Under the pieces are notes generated by a model, which worked only from the letters and a program-made list of their open reading frames with translations, ran no database searches and had not been told where the DNA came from. From CAVPCZ01 sp963779225 (GTDB lineage: Bacteria > Bacteroidota > Ignavibacteria > UBA10030 > UBA6906), in assembly GCA_963779225.1 (NCBI GenBank), contig CAVZWW010000003.1:3286001-3350000 (forward strand): DNA of 64,000 nt. Direction: 5' to 3'. Shown in pieces: positions 1-9,543 of this stretch; position 1 is the first letter of the stretch; each line of letters begins with the position of its first letter. The translations under genes were made by a program, and so were the position numbers.

Positions 1-356
1 TTCTTCCGGGCGGGAGCCGGCTCAGCGTGCGGAAGAAGTGGATAGGATTTGTGTCGCATGCGAAAGGATCCGTCTCCATTGACGACGGAGCCAGGACGGC
101 GTTGCTCGCAAAGCACAAAAGTCTCCTCCCTTCGGGCATTCTTGAAATCTCCGGAGAATTCCGGGCGAATGATACCATCACCGTCTGTGACGCCCGGGGA
201 CATGAAATCGCGAGAGGGGTCACGCACTATTCATCAGCGGACCTTGGTAGGATCCGGGGAAGAAAAAGCAGTGAGATCGCAAGGATACTCGGACGCGATT
301 CCGGCGACGAAGTCATCCACAAAGACAATCTTGTCATCATCACCGGGAGCCTATGA
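1..356 (+). CDS. proB: Glutamate 5-kinase, C-terminal part (truncated by window start)
   Basis: This is the 3' end of the gene for glutamate 5-kinase, which phosphorylates glutamate in the first step of proline synthesis in the cytosol. The reading frame is open from base 3 with no start, so the kinase domain lies outside the window. What is visible is the end of the kinase domain (SRLSVRKKW, then HAKGSVSIDDGA) and the PUA domain with the family signatures LLPSGI, GHEIARG and YSS, ending in EVIHKDNLVI. The stop codon overlaps the start of proA as ATGA, so the two are translationally coupled. The proBA pairing supports the call. The frame looks intact. Confidence 0.93.
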   Translation, partial: LPGGSRLSVRKKWIGFVSHAKGSVSIDDGARTALLAKHKSLLPSGILEISGEFRANDTITVCDARGHEIARGVTHYSSADLGRIRGRKSSEIARILGRDSGDEVIHKDNLVIITGSL

Positions 357-1606
357 TGCCCGTCTCCATCCAGGAGAAAGCCAGGGCCGTTAAAGAGGCC
401 AGCAGAGTGCTGTATACCTGCACATCCGCCAGGAAGAATAATCTTTTGCGGGCGATAAATGCCCGTATACGGAGCAACACGCCCGACATCCTCGCCTCCA
501 ACGCAGACGATCTCTCCCGCGCGCGGGAACAGGGGCTGTCCAAGGTCCTTCTCGACCGTCTGACGCTCGACGAAAAGAGAATCGGGCAAATGATCAAAGG
601 CGTGAAAGATGTCATCGCACTCCCTGATCCCGTTGGTCGGGTCTATGAACGGGTGAAACGCCCCAACGGGCTCCGGGTGGAAAAGATGCGCGTACCGCTC
701 GGGGCCATCGGCATCATCTATGAAGCGCGGCCGAACGTGACCGTTGATGCCGCCGCCCTCTGTCTGAAATCCGGCAACGCCGTTCTGCTCCGCGGAGGTT
801 CCGAGGCCGTTCGAACAAACACCACGCTGGTGAACATCATAACCATGGCCCTGCACGACGTCGGGCTCCCTCCCGGTTGTGTCGCATTCATCGATACGAC
901 GGACAGGGAGGCGGTACTGACCATGCTCGCGCAGGATCGCTTTCTCGATGTTATCATTCCGCGCGGAAGCCAGCAGCTTATCAGATTCATACAGGAACAC
1001 TCCTCGGTACCGGTGATTGCGCACGGTGAAGGCAATTGCCACGTTTTTGTCGATCGTTCGGCGGATCTCCGCAAGGCGGAGGAGATCGTTTTCAACGCAA
1101 AGGTGCAGAGACCTTCCGTCTGCAACGCCGCTGAAAAGCTTCTGGTCCACAGGGCAATTGCCGAAAAGTTCCTTCCCGGTGTCGCCGCCCGACTGCGGCA
1201 GGCGGGGGTCGAGATACGGGGGGATGAATCCACGCTTGCGATTATCCCTGATGCAGTGCCGGCAGCAGAGGCAGACTGGGAGAAGGAATATCTCGATCTG
1301 ATCATCGCGGTAAAGGTGGTCGGGAGTCTGGAAGAGGCGGTTGAACATATCAATCGTTTCGGATCGCATCATTCCGACGCCATCCTCACCGGCACGAAGC
1401 GCAACGGGGAGAAATTCCTGCGGGAGGTGGACTCCGCCGCGGTCTATGTCAATGCATCCACGCGGTTCACGGATGGATACGAATTCGGTCTCGGGGCGGA
1501 AATCGGCATCAGCACGCAGAAACTCCATGCTCGAGGCCCGATGGGGCTCGTCGAGCTGACCAGCAGCAAGTTTGTCGTTCACGGAACGGGGCAGATCAGA
1601 CACTGA
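353..1606 (+). CDS. proA: Gamma-glutamyl phosphate reductase
   Basis: This encodes the NADPH-dependent enzyme that reduces glutamyl-5-phosphate to glutamate semialdehyde, the second step of proline synthesis. The 417-residue product has the usual family length. It contains the nucleotide-binding region GAIGIIYEARPNVT near residue 115, LLRGGSEA just after it, and the catalytic cysteine in QRPSVCNAAEK near residue 255. The start overlaps the proB stop by four bases. The next gene starts 26 bases downstream in the same direction, but its function is unrelated. Nothing looks damaged. Confidence 0.97.
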   Translation: MMPVSIQEKARAVKEASRVLYTCTSARKNNLLRAINARIRSNTPDILASNADDLSRAREQGLSKVLLDRLTLDEKRIGQMIKGVKDVIALPDPVGRVYERVKRPNGLRVEKMRVPLGAIGIIYEARPNVTVDAAALCLKSGNAVLLRGGSEAVRTNTTLVNIITMALHDVGLPPGCVAFIDTTDREAVLTMLAQDRFLDVIIPRGSQQLIRFIQEHSSVPVIAHGEGNCHVFVDRSADLRKAEEIVFNAKVQRPSVCNAAEKLLVHRAIAEKFLPGVAARLRQAGVEIRGDESTLAIIPDAVPAAEADWEKEYLDLIIAVKVVGSLEEAVEHINRFGSHHSDAILTGTKRNGEKFLREVDSAAVYVNASTRFTDGYEFGLGAEIGISTQKLHARGPMGLVELTSSKFVVHGTGQIRH

Positions 1607-1632
1607 GGAACCGCGTACCACCAGGAGCATCC

Positions 1633-2862
1633 ATGCCGACGGCAGCCGAAGTCACCGATATACGGGACCACGCCCACACGTACCTGACGAAATCCCTTCT
1701 TCCTTTTTGGATCGAACGCTCACCTGATCCCGTCTACGGGGGTTTCCTTCCGTTTTTTGACCGCCAGGGCAAGCCAACCGGGGAGACCGAAAAGACCTTT
1801 CTCTCGCAGATACGGACGCTCTATACCATGTCGAGCGCTCACCGCGCCGGCTATGGTAACGGCCGCTGCGGTGAACTCGCAGAAATGTGTGCGCGGTTCA
1901 TCCTGGATCACTACTGGGATACCGAACAGGGCGGGTGGTACTGGATCGCGGATCGTCAGGGAAATCCCACCAACAGATCCAAAGTGGGATACGGACACTG
2001 CTTCGGGATCTATGCATTCAGCGAGTACTTCCTGGCAACGGGAAATGCCGAAGGCAGAAAAGCCGCGAATGCCACCTACCAGGTTGTGTACGAGCATATG
2101 GCGGAAACGCGGCACGGAGGTTTTCTCGAACTCATGCAGCGGGATTGGCAACCCGAACGTCCCGGCAGGTTCGGCGGAGACCGGAAGAGCCTGGATGTCC
2201 ATATGCATATGATGGAAGCACTTACCACCTACTTCGAAATGACCGGGCATCCTACGCACAGGCGCCGCCTGCTGGAGATCATTGACCTCCTGCTTTCCAG
2301 GATGCTCCGCCCCGGTTCCGGGACGGGATACTCCCAGTTCAAGTACAACTTTGAACCCCTGCCGGCGATCATCTTTGCAACAACGTGGGGCCGCGACGCG
2401 AAACCGGATGAAGGAGACATTCACCCGATTGACTTCACCTCCTACGGTCACAATGTCGAGCTTGCCTGGCTTCTCATGCATGCAGGTGATGTCCTCGGGC
2501 TGGAACAAGACACCTATGCGCCGGTACTCAGGAACATGTGCGACCACTGCATCCGCTTCGGGATCGATCACACGTACGGCGGCGTCTACTGTGAAGGACC
2601 GGACCAGTCACCCACAACGCACACTCAAAAACAGTTCTGGCAGCAGGGAGAAGCACTCGTTGGCATGCTCGATGCCTATCTGGTTTTCCGGGAAGAGCGA
2701 TACTGGACGGCATTCCGGAAGGTCTGGGATTTCCTCTTCGCACATATGGTCAACATGGAAGGGGGGGAGAGTGGTACGAGCGGGTTGACCGGGAGGGGAA
2801 TGTCCTGGACGGCGCGCTCGGGCACGGCTGGAAAATCAATTACCACACGGTACGGTCAATGA
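1633..2862 (+). CDS. Cellobiose 2-epimerase / N-acylglucosamine 2-epimerase family protein, frameshifted near the 3' end
   Basis: The protein belongs to the AGE superfamily of alpha/alpha-barrel sugar 2-epimerases, and the motif SYGHNVELAWLL is typical of cellobiose 2-epimerases. The start at 1633 follows AGGAG at a good distance. The frame is convincing up to residue 376, then turns into unrelated sequence just after a run of seven G at 2761-2767. From 2769 another frame gives EWYERVDREGNVLDG, then GHGWKINYHTVRS, and runs to a TGA at 2931-2933. The second conserved catalytic histidine of the family lies in that YHTVR segment, so the product as written lacks it. This is either a sequencing error in the G run or a real inactivating frameshift. 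The next gene encodes a symporter, which suggests a sugar uptake and conversion pair. Confidence 0.85.
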   Translation: MPTAAEVTDIRDHAHTYLTKSLLPFWIERSPDPVYGGFLPFFDRQGKPTGETEKTFLSQIRTLYTMSSAHRAGYGNGRCGELAEMCARFILDHYWDTEQGGWYWIADRQGNPTNRSKVGYGHCFGIYAFSEYFLATGNAEGRKAANATYQVVYEHMAETRHGGFLELMQRDWQPERPGRFGGDRKSLDVHMHMMEALTTYFEMTGHPTHRRRLLEIIDLLLSRMLRPGSGTGYSQFKYNFEPLPAIIFATTWGRDAKPDEGDIHPIDFTSYGHNVELAWLLMHAGDVLGLEQDTYAPVLRNMCDHCIRFGIDHTYGGVYCEGPDQSPTTHTQKQFWQQGEALVGMLDAYLVFREERYWTAFRKVWDFLFAHMVNMEGGESGTSGLTGRGMSWTARSGTAGKSITTRYGQ

Positions 2863-3083
2863 TTCAGGTTATACAGCGGCTCCAGACGATCGTACCCGAT
2901 GGGGCTGCCGTAAAGCACGGGAATCGTCCATGATCTGCCCGTGTTCTCTGCGACTGTTGCTGCACTTCACCCCCCAGCAGACCATGCGATGAGAGGTTTC
3001 CGCCCCCGGCATGCTCAATTCGAGGACGGTCTGTACTGCCTTTCGGGGACCGTGCTCCTCGCTCACGTGTACAGGGAATAGTC

Positions 3084-3734
3084 ATGACAAATTCTCTCTC
3101 GACCGCCGATATGGTCATCATCGCGGTCTACTTCGCCGGTGTACTGTCCATTGGCCTCCATTTCCGCAGGCGGACATCAAGCTCGACAGAGTACTTTCTC
3201 GCCGGCCGGAATGTGGGATGGATCGCGATAGGAGCATCGCTCTTTGCGACCAATATTTCCAGCGAACACTTTCTCGGACTGGCGGGGACCGGCTCGAAAT
3301 CGGGGCTCGCGGTGGGGCACTTCGAGTGGCTCGCCATCCTGATCCTTCTGCTTCTGGGCTGGGTCTTCACTCCATTCTATCTCCGCTCGGGTGTCTTTAC
3401 CATGCCCGAGTTTCTGGAGCGCCGTTATGGTTCCGCCTCACGCTATTACCTCAGCCTGGTCTCGATCGTCGCGTACGTCCTCACGAAGATTTCCATTGCA
3501 CTCTATGCGGGAGGAATACTCCTGAACGCGCGTTGTCGGGTGGGATATGTATACGTCCGCTGTGGTGATCGTTGTGGCCACGGGAGCATACACCGTTCTC
3601 GGAGGACTTGCAGCGGTGATCTACACGGATCTGATCCAGATGTTTATTCTCATCATCGGATCGGTGGCGCTCACGCTGATCGGGCTTCAACAGGCGGGCG
3701 GCTGGGAAACGGTGGTTGCGACCACCCCGCCTGA
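3084..3734 (+). CDS. Sodium:solute symporter, N-terminal part (frameshifted)
   Basis: This is the first part of a sodium:solute symporter (SSS family) of the inner membrane. Family features include FLAGRNVGWIAIGASLFATNISSEHFLGLAG, the early helices, and FTMPEFLERRYG. Sequence is convincing to about residue 149 (YAGGILLNA) and then becomes nonsense. The correct continuation is in the next frame. Dropping a single base near 3531 would join NA to VVGWDMYTSAVV. Together the two parts make a protein of about 535 residues, the normal length for the family. It sits downstream of the epimerase gene, so a sugar is a plausible substrate; that is inference. Confidence 0.85.
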   Translation: MTNSLSTADMVIIAVYFAGVLSIGLHFRRRTSSSTEYFLAGRNVGWIAIGASLFATNISSEHFLGLAGTGSKSGLAVGHFEWLAILILLLLGWVFTPFYLRSGVFTMPEFLERRYGSASRYYLSLVSIVAYVLTKISIALYAGGILLNARCRVGYVYVRCGDRCGHGSIHRSRRTCSGDLHGSDPDVYSHHRIGGAHADRASTGGRLGNGGCDHPA

Positions 3735-4689
3735 ATTCTGGAGCATGTTCAAGCCGATGAATGATCCGGATTTCCCCTGGACCGGGATTCTGCTCGGCGC
3801 ACCCATCATGGGGATCTGGTACTGGTGCACCGATCAGTATATCGTTCAGCGAGTCTTGAGTGCGAGGAACCTCGATCAGGCACGCAGCGGGACGATATTT
3901 GCGGGATTCCTGAAAATCCTTCCGGTGTTCATCCTGGTCCTCCCGGGCGTCATTGCCTATAGTCTTTCGAACGGCCAGGTCACCGGGGACAGAGCCTATG
4001 CCTGGATGGTGACAACGCTGCTGCCGTCAGGACTGAAGGGACTGGTTGTTGCCGGACTGCTGGCTGCACTGATGTCGTCGCTCAGCGCGATGTTCAATTC
4101 CACCTCAACCCTCCTGACCATCGACATCTTCAAGCGTCTCAGGCCGAAGGCGGATGACACCAGCGTCGTCCGCTTCGGCAGAATCTCCACAGGAGCGATG
4201 GTGGTACTCGGGCTCCTCTGGATCCCCTTCATCGGCAAGATGAGTGACGAACGGATGTTCGTGTACCTCCAGAGTGTCTCGGGATACATCGCTCCACCGA
4301 TTTCCGCCTGTTTTCTCTTCGGCATTTTTTGGAGAAGGGCAAACGGACGGGGGGCGATGGCCTGCCTCCTTACCGGGCTCTTTCTTGGGGGTGCCCGATT
4401 CATCCTTGAAATCCAGAACAAGATGTCTTCTCTGGAATCGTCTGTTCTGAGATATGTCGCCACGGTGAATTTCCTGCACTATGCTGCATTCCTGTTTTTC
4501 GTCTGTTCACTTGTACTGATCGCCGTCAGCCTGGCCACCGCACCGCCCGCCCGCGAGCGGCTCGTAAATCTGACCTTTGCGGATTTTGACCGTTCCCATC
4601 CGTTCAACACAAAGCGAAACGGGCTGAATGCAGCGGCCTCGGTCGTTCTGGTTCTCGTCCTGCTGTTCCTGTGGTGGACTTTCAGATAG
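3547..4689 (+). CDS. Sodium:solute symporter, C-terminal part (frameshifted)
   Basis: This is the second part of the same symporter, from the helix containing TSAVVIVVATGAYTVLGGLAAVIYTD to the C-terminus. It holds the family segments WYWCTDQYIVQRVLSARN, LPGVIAYSL, GLLAALMSSLSAMFNS and TLLTIDIF. The listed start is only the first Met after the shift. The true frame reads in from about base 3532. It ends with a final hydrophobic helix. Both halves look conserved, so either the break is recent or the reading frame is really intact and the base call is wrong. Confidence 0.85.
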   Translation: MYTSAVVIVVATGAYTVLGGLAAVIYTDLIQMFILIIGSVALTLIGLQQAGGWETVVATTPPEFWSMFKPMNDPDFPWTGILLGAPIMGIWYWCTDQYIVQRVLSARNLDQARSGTIFAGFLKILPVFILVLPGVIAYSLSNGQVTGDRAYAWMVTTLLPSGLKGLVVAGLLAALMSSLSAMFNSTSTLLTIDIFKRLRPKADDTSVVRFGRISTGAMVVLGLLWIPFIGKMSDERMFVYLQSVSGYIAPPISACFLFGIFWRRANGRGAMACLLTGLFLGGARFILEIQNKMSSLESSVLRYVATVNFLHYAAFLFFVCSLVLIAVSLATAPPARERLVNLTFADFDRSHPFNTKRNGLNAAASVVLVLVLLFLWWTFR

Positions 4690-5159
4690 GCCCGATGCCG
4701 GACATCATCGATATCTCCACCAATCGGTGGCGGAATCCCCTCGGGACTGCACCGCATTGCGATTCGCGACACTAGGGGAGAGACTTCCGCAATCCCGTGG
4801 AATTTCAACCATGGGAATTCATGAGCACCGCTTTCACGAGCATGGATTTCACGGGATTCCACGGGCGCTTGTCTTTCTTCAGCGAGAAAGGTATACTATT
4901 CAGGTTCATCCTGCACCCCTCGGTGAAAGTGACGCGATTCCGGCACCTGGATTGACTAAGGCCGGCAGCGCGGCCCATTCGTGGGCCGGGAAGGGTTTTC
5001 GCGATGTTCCTACCAGGGCGGAAGTTGGTCATTGGCAGTTACCGATGGGGGGGCAACAGGTCGTCCGCCCGCGCAGGGATTGACAGGCGATCTTGGACAG
5101 GGGATTCCCAACGGAACCCGCGAAATGCGTGAGGACATCATTCCGACGACGGAGAAGGC
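4690..5159. other. 470-base intergenic region
   Basis: I see no convincing gene here. Open frames on either strand have non-protein-like composition. There are weak short inverted repeats such as CCACC/GGTGG near 4719, but no hairpin with a T tract. A ribosome-binding sequence (GGAGAAGGC) sits directly before the methyltransferase start at 5160. Confidence 0.5.
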
Positions 5160-6023
5160 ATGATTCATTCGTATCAGGAAGCCACACCGATTACGACAGG
5201 GCAGTGCACGCTGTGCGGCTGGAGCGGCACGTTCCTGAATACGGAGCATACCAGGGAAGGGACGCACTGCCCCAACTGCAGCGCCTCGAGCCGTCATCGC
5301 GCCGTGGTGTACACGCTGGGCATGATCATGGGACGCGCAGCAACGCCGCTGTTTCAGTGGCAACCTGATCGCTCGATCAGGATTCTCGAATCCAGCGCCC
5401 GGGGCTCGTATCCGGTGATGCTGAAGGAGAAATTCGAGTACTACGCTACCGAATACGACGAGAAGAAGATCGCCGAGGGTTCCCGGCCGACCGAGTATGC
5501 GGATTTCCAGCGACTGCACTTTCCGGATGAACACTTCGACGCGGTGATCGCATCGGACGTCTTCGAGCACGTCCGGAAGGACGAAATGGGGTACAGGGAA
5601 ATCCTCAGGATACTCAAGCCGGGCGGAAGCCTCGTGCTTACCGTACCGTATGACCACGGGCGGGCAGAGACGATCGTGCGCATCGACACAGGCGGAGACA
5701 CGGACGTGCATCTCCTCGAGCCGGAATACCACGGCGGCGGCGGACTGACTCTCACATACCGGAACTACGGTCGGGATCTTCTCGAACTGCTTCACCGCAT
5801 CGGATTCTCCGTCTGCCACATCGATCTCGAAGTCCCGCAGGAGGGGATTACCCGCCAGCCTGTTTTCGTCGCGACAAAGGGTCCGGCGGTCGGCCTGGCG
5901 GTTTGCGCGGGACAAACCGAACCGCGGACATCCCTCGGACCGCTTCTTCCCCTGAGGCTCTTTACGCTCGTCAAGTTCAACTGGAAGACCGGGCAGAGTC
6001 TGCTCAAGCGGTTGCGGCGGTGA
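5160..6023 (+). CDS. Class I SAM-dependent methyltransferase with N-terminal zinc ribbon
   Basis: The 287-residue product starts with a four-cysteine zinc-ribbon-like module (C16, C19, C37, C40) and continues into a Rossmann-type methyltransferase of the Methyltransf_11 kind. RILESSARG near residue 78 fits motif I in an altered form, DAVIASDVFEHV fits motif IV, and EILRILKPGGSLVLTVPY is the typical post-IV strand. The GxGxG glycine loop is degenerate, which is common in sugar or small-molecule methyltransferases found in glycan clusters. No glycosyltransferases are adjacent, so the substrate cannot be named. It is preceded by GGAGAAGGC and appears monocistronic. Confidence 0.85.
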   Translation: MIHSYQEATPITTGQCTLCGWSGTFLNTEHTREGTHCPNCSASSRHRAVVYTLGMIMGRAATPLFQWQPDRSIRILESSARGSYPVMLKEKFEYYATEYDEKKIAEGSRPTEYADFQRLHFPDEHFDAVIASDVFEHVRKDEMGYREILRILKPGGSLVLTVPYDHGRAETIVRIDTGGDTDVHLLEPEYHGGGGLTLTYRNYGRDLLELLHRIGFSVCHIDLEVPQEGITRQPVFVATKGPAVGLAVCAGQTEPRTSLGPLLPLRLFTLVKFNWKTGQSLLKRLRR

Positions 6024-6188
6024 ACCCTCTGAGCCCGGGCAGGCAAACCCTTTTGAGGCGTATTGCGCTCCACCGGTCGATCGATGGTGATGTTAGCTGA
6101 AAGTGTCTGGCCGTCGTGCTTTCCGCAGTCGCCCGGGGCGGACAACCGATCGGAGAGAGCGCATAAAGGGCACATGGAGATCCTGCGC

Positions 6189-6983
6189 ATGCGAATCCTC
6201 ATAGCCGTTGCAGCAGCATTGGTTATGGCAAGTCCGGTCGCTGCGCAAGAGAGAGCGGATACGACAAGTTCAAAGGAGGCGGCCGACGCCATCGGCAACG
6301 ATACCGATCCGACAAAGCCGGTGATGTTCAGTTTTCGTGAGGAATTTACCAGCCTGGATAATAATGGCTTCATCAACACTGTTATCCTGCGAGCCGACAG
6401 GCTTGTCCTTGAGGATCTCGGCGTGCCAGGTCCGGTCCGTGGTGTTCTTACACGATTAGATATCCCCATTGTAACGTTTTCCAATCCCTCAACCACAGCA
6501 ACGGGGCTGGGGGATATCTATATGCAGGCCCTGGTTGCGCCGCGGATTGAGGGCAACTTTGCGATGGCGACCGGTACAGGGCTGCAAATGCCTACAGCAA
6601 CTTCAAATTTGCTCGGGCAAGGGAAGTGGATCGCGTCTCCGACAATCGTGCCCATCTGGTTCTTTCCGCGGGAGGGGTACGCATACCTCAAGTTTCAGGA
6701 TTGGTTTTCTTTTGCCGGACAGTCAAGCCGACCGGGGGTTCATTACCTGACCGTGACAGGGTTGCTCCTTCGAAGGATTTCCATGAAGTGGTGGGGCATG
6801 CTTGATGCCGAATCGAACACCAACTGGATGAATTGCGGGGAGACCTGGTTCAAAGCAGGATGCCTTTTCGGGTTGATGGTCAATAACCGGGTGGGCATCT
6901 GGGTGAAAGGTGAAATCCCGTTTGGTCAGTATCGCGTGGGTGATTGGAGTATCAAGTGTAGCCTTTTTGTCACTCGTTTCTGA
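6189..6983 (+). CDS. Exported beta-barrel-like protein (transporter/phenol MetA pathway-like)
   Basis: I chose the start at 6189 because GGAG lies nine bases before it and the product then begins with a clean signal peptide (MRILIAVAAALVMASPVAAQ). Longer frames add 42 implausible residues. The mature part of about 245 residues is rich in alternating strands. It carries GLGDIYMQALV and MPTATSNLLGQGKW, which resemble the GLGD and LPTAT...LGxGKW signatures of outer-membrane proteins annotated as MetA-pathway-of-phenol-degradation or generic transporters. An outer-membrane location is inferred. Its base composition is slightly less GC-rich than upstream genes. It precedes the arylsulfatase by about 200 bases and may have arrived with it. 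Confidence 0.65.
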   Translation: MRILIAVAAALVMASPVAAQERADTTSSKEAADAIGNDTDPTKPVMFSFREEFTSLDNNGFINTVILRADRLVLEDLGVPGPVRGVLTRLDIPIVTFSNPSTTATGLGDIYMQALVAPRIEGNFAMATGTGLQMPTATSNLLGQGKWIASPTIVPIWFFPREGYAYLKFQDWFSFAGQSSRPGVHYLTVTGLLLRRISMKWWGMLDAESNTNWMNCGETWFKAGCLFGLMVNNRVGIWVKGEIPFGQYRVGDWSIKCSLFVTRF

Positions 6984-7186
6984 CGTGCCCCGTCAACAGG
7001 ACGCACAGGATGCATCATACCAGTGTAATCAACCGGTCCAGAGCATTCAACACATGGTTGGGGGGTAATCCCGGATTCAACCTTTGGATGTATTGATCGA
7101 TAACCTGCAAAAACGTACCTTTTACACTGGTGGAAGGGATCCATCACGATGACACACACCGAATTCAACAACCACAGAGGACCAGT

Positions 7187-9535
7187 ATGAAGATAAAACT
7201 GTTGATGATTCTCATTTCTGCTGTCCTGCTTTCTTCATGCTCGCCCAAACAGGAAGAGCACAAGCAATCCGGCGCTCTTGACCGTACCGTGCTCCCCATA
7301 AAAGAGCCGGAGCGGCAAACCTATCAAGAACTTGATGTACGCAATGCCACTGCGCCTCCGCGGTTTGAAGTGAAAGCTCCGGCAGGTGCTCCCAATGTCC
7401 TGATTGTTCTGATTGACGATATGGGTTTTGGGGCCCCCGAAGTTTTTGGCGGCCCGGTTACCACACCAACCATGGACAAACTTGCGGCCAACGGTTTGAA
7501 ATATACTCGTTTTCATACAACCGCACTTTGTTCGCCCACCCGGGTGGCATTGCTTACCGGGTATAACCATCACAGCAACAATATGGGTTCCATCGCTGAA
7601 ACTGCGACGACATTTCCAGGAAATACTGCGGTAAGGCCTCAAAGTATTACACCAATGGCAGAAGTGTTGAGACAGAACGGATACAATACCGCAGCCTTTG
7701 GAAAATACCATGAAACTCCCCCCTGGGAAATTTCCAATTCGGGCCCTCAGGACCGCTGGCCGACTCGCTCGGGCTTTGAAAAGTTTTATGGTTTCATAGG
7801 CGGTGAAACCAATCAATGGGCTCCGCTTGTGTATGATGGTGTTACGCTTGTTGAGACTCCCGAAGATCCGAACTATCACTTCACCACCGACATGACCAAC
7901 CAGGCAATCTCGTGGGTCAGTTTCCAGCAGGCTCTGTCGCCCGAGAAGCCTTTCTTCATGTATTTTGCCCCGGGAGCAACCCATGCACCGCATCATGTTC
8001 CCAAAGAATGGATCGAGAAATACAAGGGAAAATTTGATCAGGGTTGGGATAAGATTCGTGAACTGACGTTGGAACGCCAGATAAGACTGGGAATAGTCCC
8101 CGCAAACACAAAGCTTGCACCAAAACCGGGCGATATCAAAGACTGGGAAAAACTTTCAGCCGATGAAAAGAAATTGTTTACCCGCCAGATGGAAGTATAC
8201 GCCGGTTTTGCCGAGCAAACGGATTACGAAGTCGGAAGACTTATATCAGCTATTGAGAAGTTGGGTGTATTGGATAGTACTGTCGTCATATTCATTGCCG
8301 GCGATAATGGAGCCAGCGCTGAAGGACAAATGAATGGGATGTTCAGCGAAATGACGTATTTCAATGGGGTGCCGGAAACCGTTCCGGACATGTTGAAGCA
8401 TTATGACGATTGGGGTGGACCAAGCACCTATCCACACTTTTCAGCCGGATGGGCAGTGGCAATGGATGCTCCTTTCTCCTATACCAAGCAGGTCGCTTCT
8501 GATTTTGGAGGCACAAGAAATGGAATGATCATTCATTGGCCTGCAGGTATCAAAGGTAAGGGAGAACTGCGTTCGCAGTTTAGCCATGTTATTGATATCG
8601 CCCCAACCATTTATGAAATCACAAAGGTACCTGCGCCAAAAATGGTCAATGGCATAGAACAGGACCCGATTGAAGGTACCAGCCTGGCCTATAGTCTTGG
8701 TGATGCCAGTGCCAAAGAGCGGCATTCTGTTCAATATTTTGAAATGTTTGGCAACAGGGGAGTGTATCAGGATGGGTGGTTTGCCCGGACAATCCACAGG
8801 CCGGCCTGGTTACCGAAGCCCCTCAATCCGCTGCAGCAAGACAAATGGGAGCTGTACAATAACAACGAAGATTTCAGTCTGGCAAATGATCTGGCCGCAC
8901 AACACCCTGACAAACTGAAAGACATGCAGGCATTGTTTATGAAGGAGGCTGAGAAATACCATGTTCTGCCCCTCGATGATCGCCTTCTGGAAAGGACCAA
9001 TGCAGAATTGATGGGCAGACCAACGGTAATGGGAGACCGGAATTCCTTGACGCTGGGTGAAGGAATGAAAGGAATGGGCGTTGATATTTTTATTGACCTG
9101 AGAAATACCGCCTATACCATCACTGCAGAAGTAGCGGTAGATGTCAATGGGAACGGCGTAATCGTATGCCAGGGCGGAAGGTTTGGCGGTCTGTCGTTCT
9201 ATATGAGAAATGGAAGACCGGCCTTCAGCTATAACTACCTGGGGCTGGAATCAACGCAGATAATATCTTCGCAGGCACTGAAAGCAGGGAATTATCTGCT
9301 GGCGTACGACTTCAAGTACGATGGCGGCGGCATGGGTAAGGGAGGCCTTGGCACCATCACCGTAAATGGTAAGAAGGTAGCAGAAAAGAGGATTGAAAAA
9401 ACACAGCCGGGCATATTCTCGGTTGATGATCTTGCGGATGTAGGTACCGATGACGGCACCCATGTTGCAGATTATGGCGCTTCGGCAAAATTCAATGGGA
9501 AAATTGTCAGTGTGACGATCGAAAGGAAGAAATAA
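7187..9535 (+). CDS. Arylsulfatase (family S1 sulfatase), lipoprotein
   Basis: The start at 7187 gives a lipoprotein signal peptide ending LLSSC, with the lipidated cysteine at residue 18, and follows GAGG. The 782-residue protein is a formylglycine-dependent sulfatase. The metal-binding DDMGFG lies near residue 77, the maturation site CSPTR holds Cys115, and VIFIAGDNGAS carries the later metal ligands. After about residue 550 there is a C-terminal beta-rich domain typical of the long arylsulfatases. It should hydrolyse sulfate esters at the cell surface or in the periplasm and needs a formylglycine-generating or anaerobic maturase, which is not in this window. The gene is visibly richer in A+T than its neighbours, which suggests transfer. 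A perfect hairpin follows the stop. Confidence 0.93.
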   Translation: MKIKLLMILISAVLLSSCSPKQEEHKQSGALDRTVLPIKEPERQTYQELDVRNATAPPRFEVKAPAGAPNVLIVLIDDMGFGAPEVFGGPVTTPTMDKLAANGLKYTRFHTTALCSPTRVALLTGYNHHSNNMGSIAETATTFPGNTAVRPQSITPMAEVLRQNGYNTAAFGKYHETPPWEISNSGPQDRWPTRSGFEKFYGFIGGETNQWAPLVYDGVTLVETPEDPNYHFTTDMTNQAISWVSFQQALSPEKPFFMYFAPGATHAPHHVPKEWIEKYKGKFDQGWDKIRELTLERQIRLGIVPANTKLAPKPGDIKDWEKLSADEKKLFTRQMEVYAGFAEQTDYEVGRLISAIEKLGVLDSTVVIFIAGDNGASAEGQMNGMFSEMTYFNGVPETVPDMLKHYDDWGGPSTYPHFSAGWAVAMDAPFSYTKQVASDFGGTRNGMIIHWPAGIKGKGELRSQFSHVIDIAPTIYEITKVPAPKMVNGIEQDPIEGTSLAYSLGDASAKERHSVQYFEMFGNRGVYQDGWFARTIHRPAWLPKPLNPLQQDKWELYNNNEDFSLANDLAAQHPDKLKDMQALFMKEAEKYHVLPLDDRLLERTNAELMGRPTVMGDRNSLTLGEGMKGMGVDIFIDLRNTAYTITAEVAVDVNGNGVIVCQGGRFGGLSFYMRNGRPAFSYNYLGLESTQIISSQALKAGNYLLAYDFKYDGGGMGKGGLGTITVNGKKVAEKRIEKTQPGIFSVDDLADVGTDDGTHVADYGASAKFNGKIVSVTIERKK

Positions 9536-9543
9536 TTAGCCAC

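Noticed and set aside
227..1630. 467-codon open frame on the minus strand opposite proA
   Set aside because: It lies wholly antisense to the well-conserved proA gene and has no recognisable features; GC-rich coding DNA often leaves such antisense frames open.
5010..5915. 301-codon minus-strand frame opposite the methyltransferase
   Set aside because: The plus-strand frame has clear methyltransferase motifs and a zinc ribbon; the antisense frame shows none.
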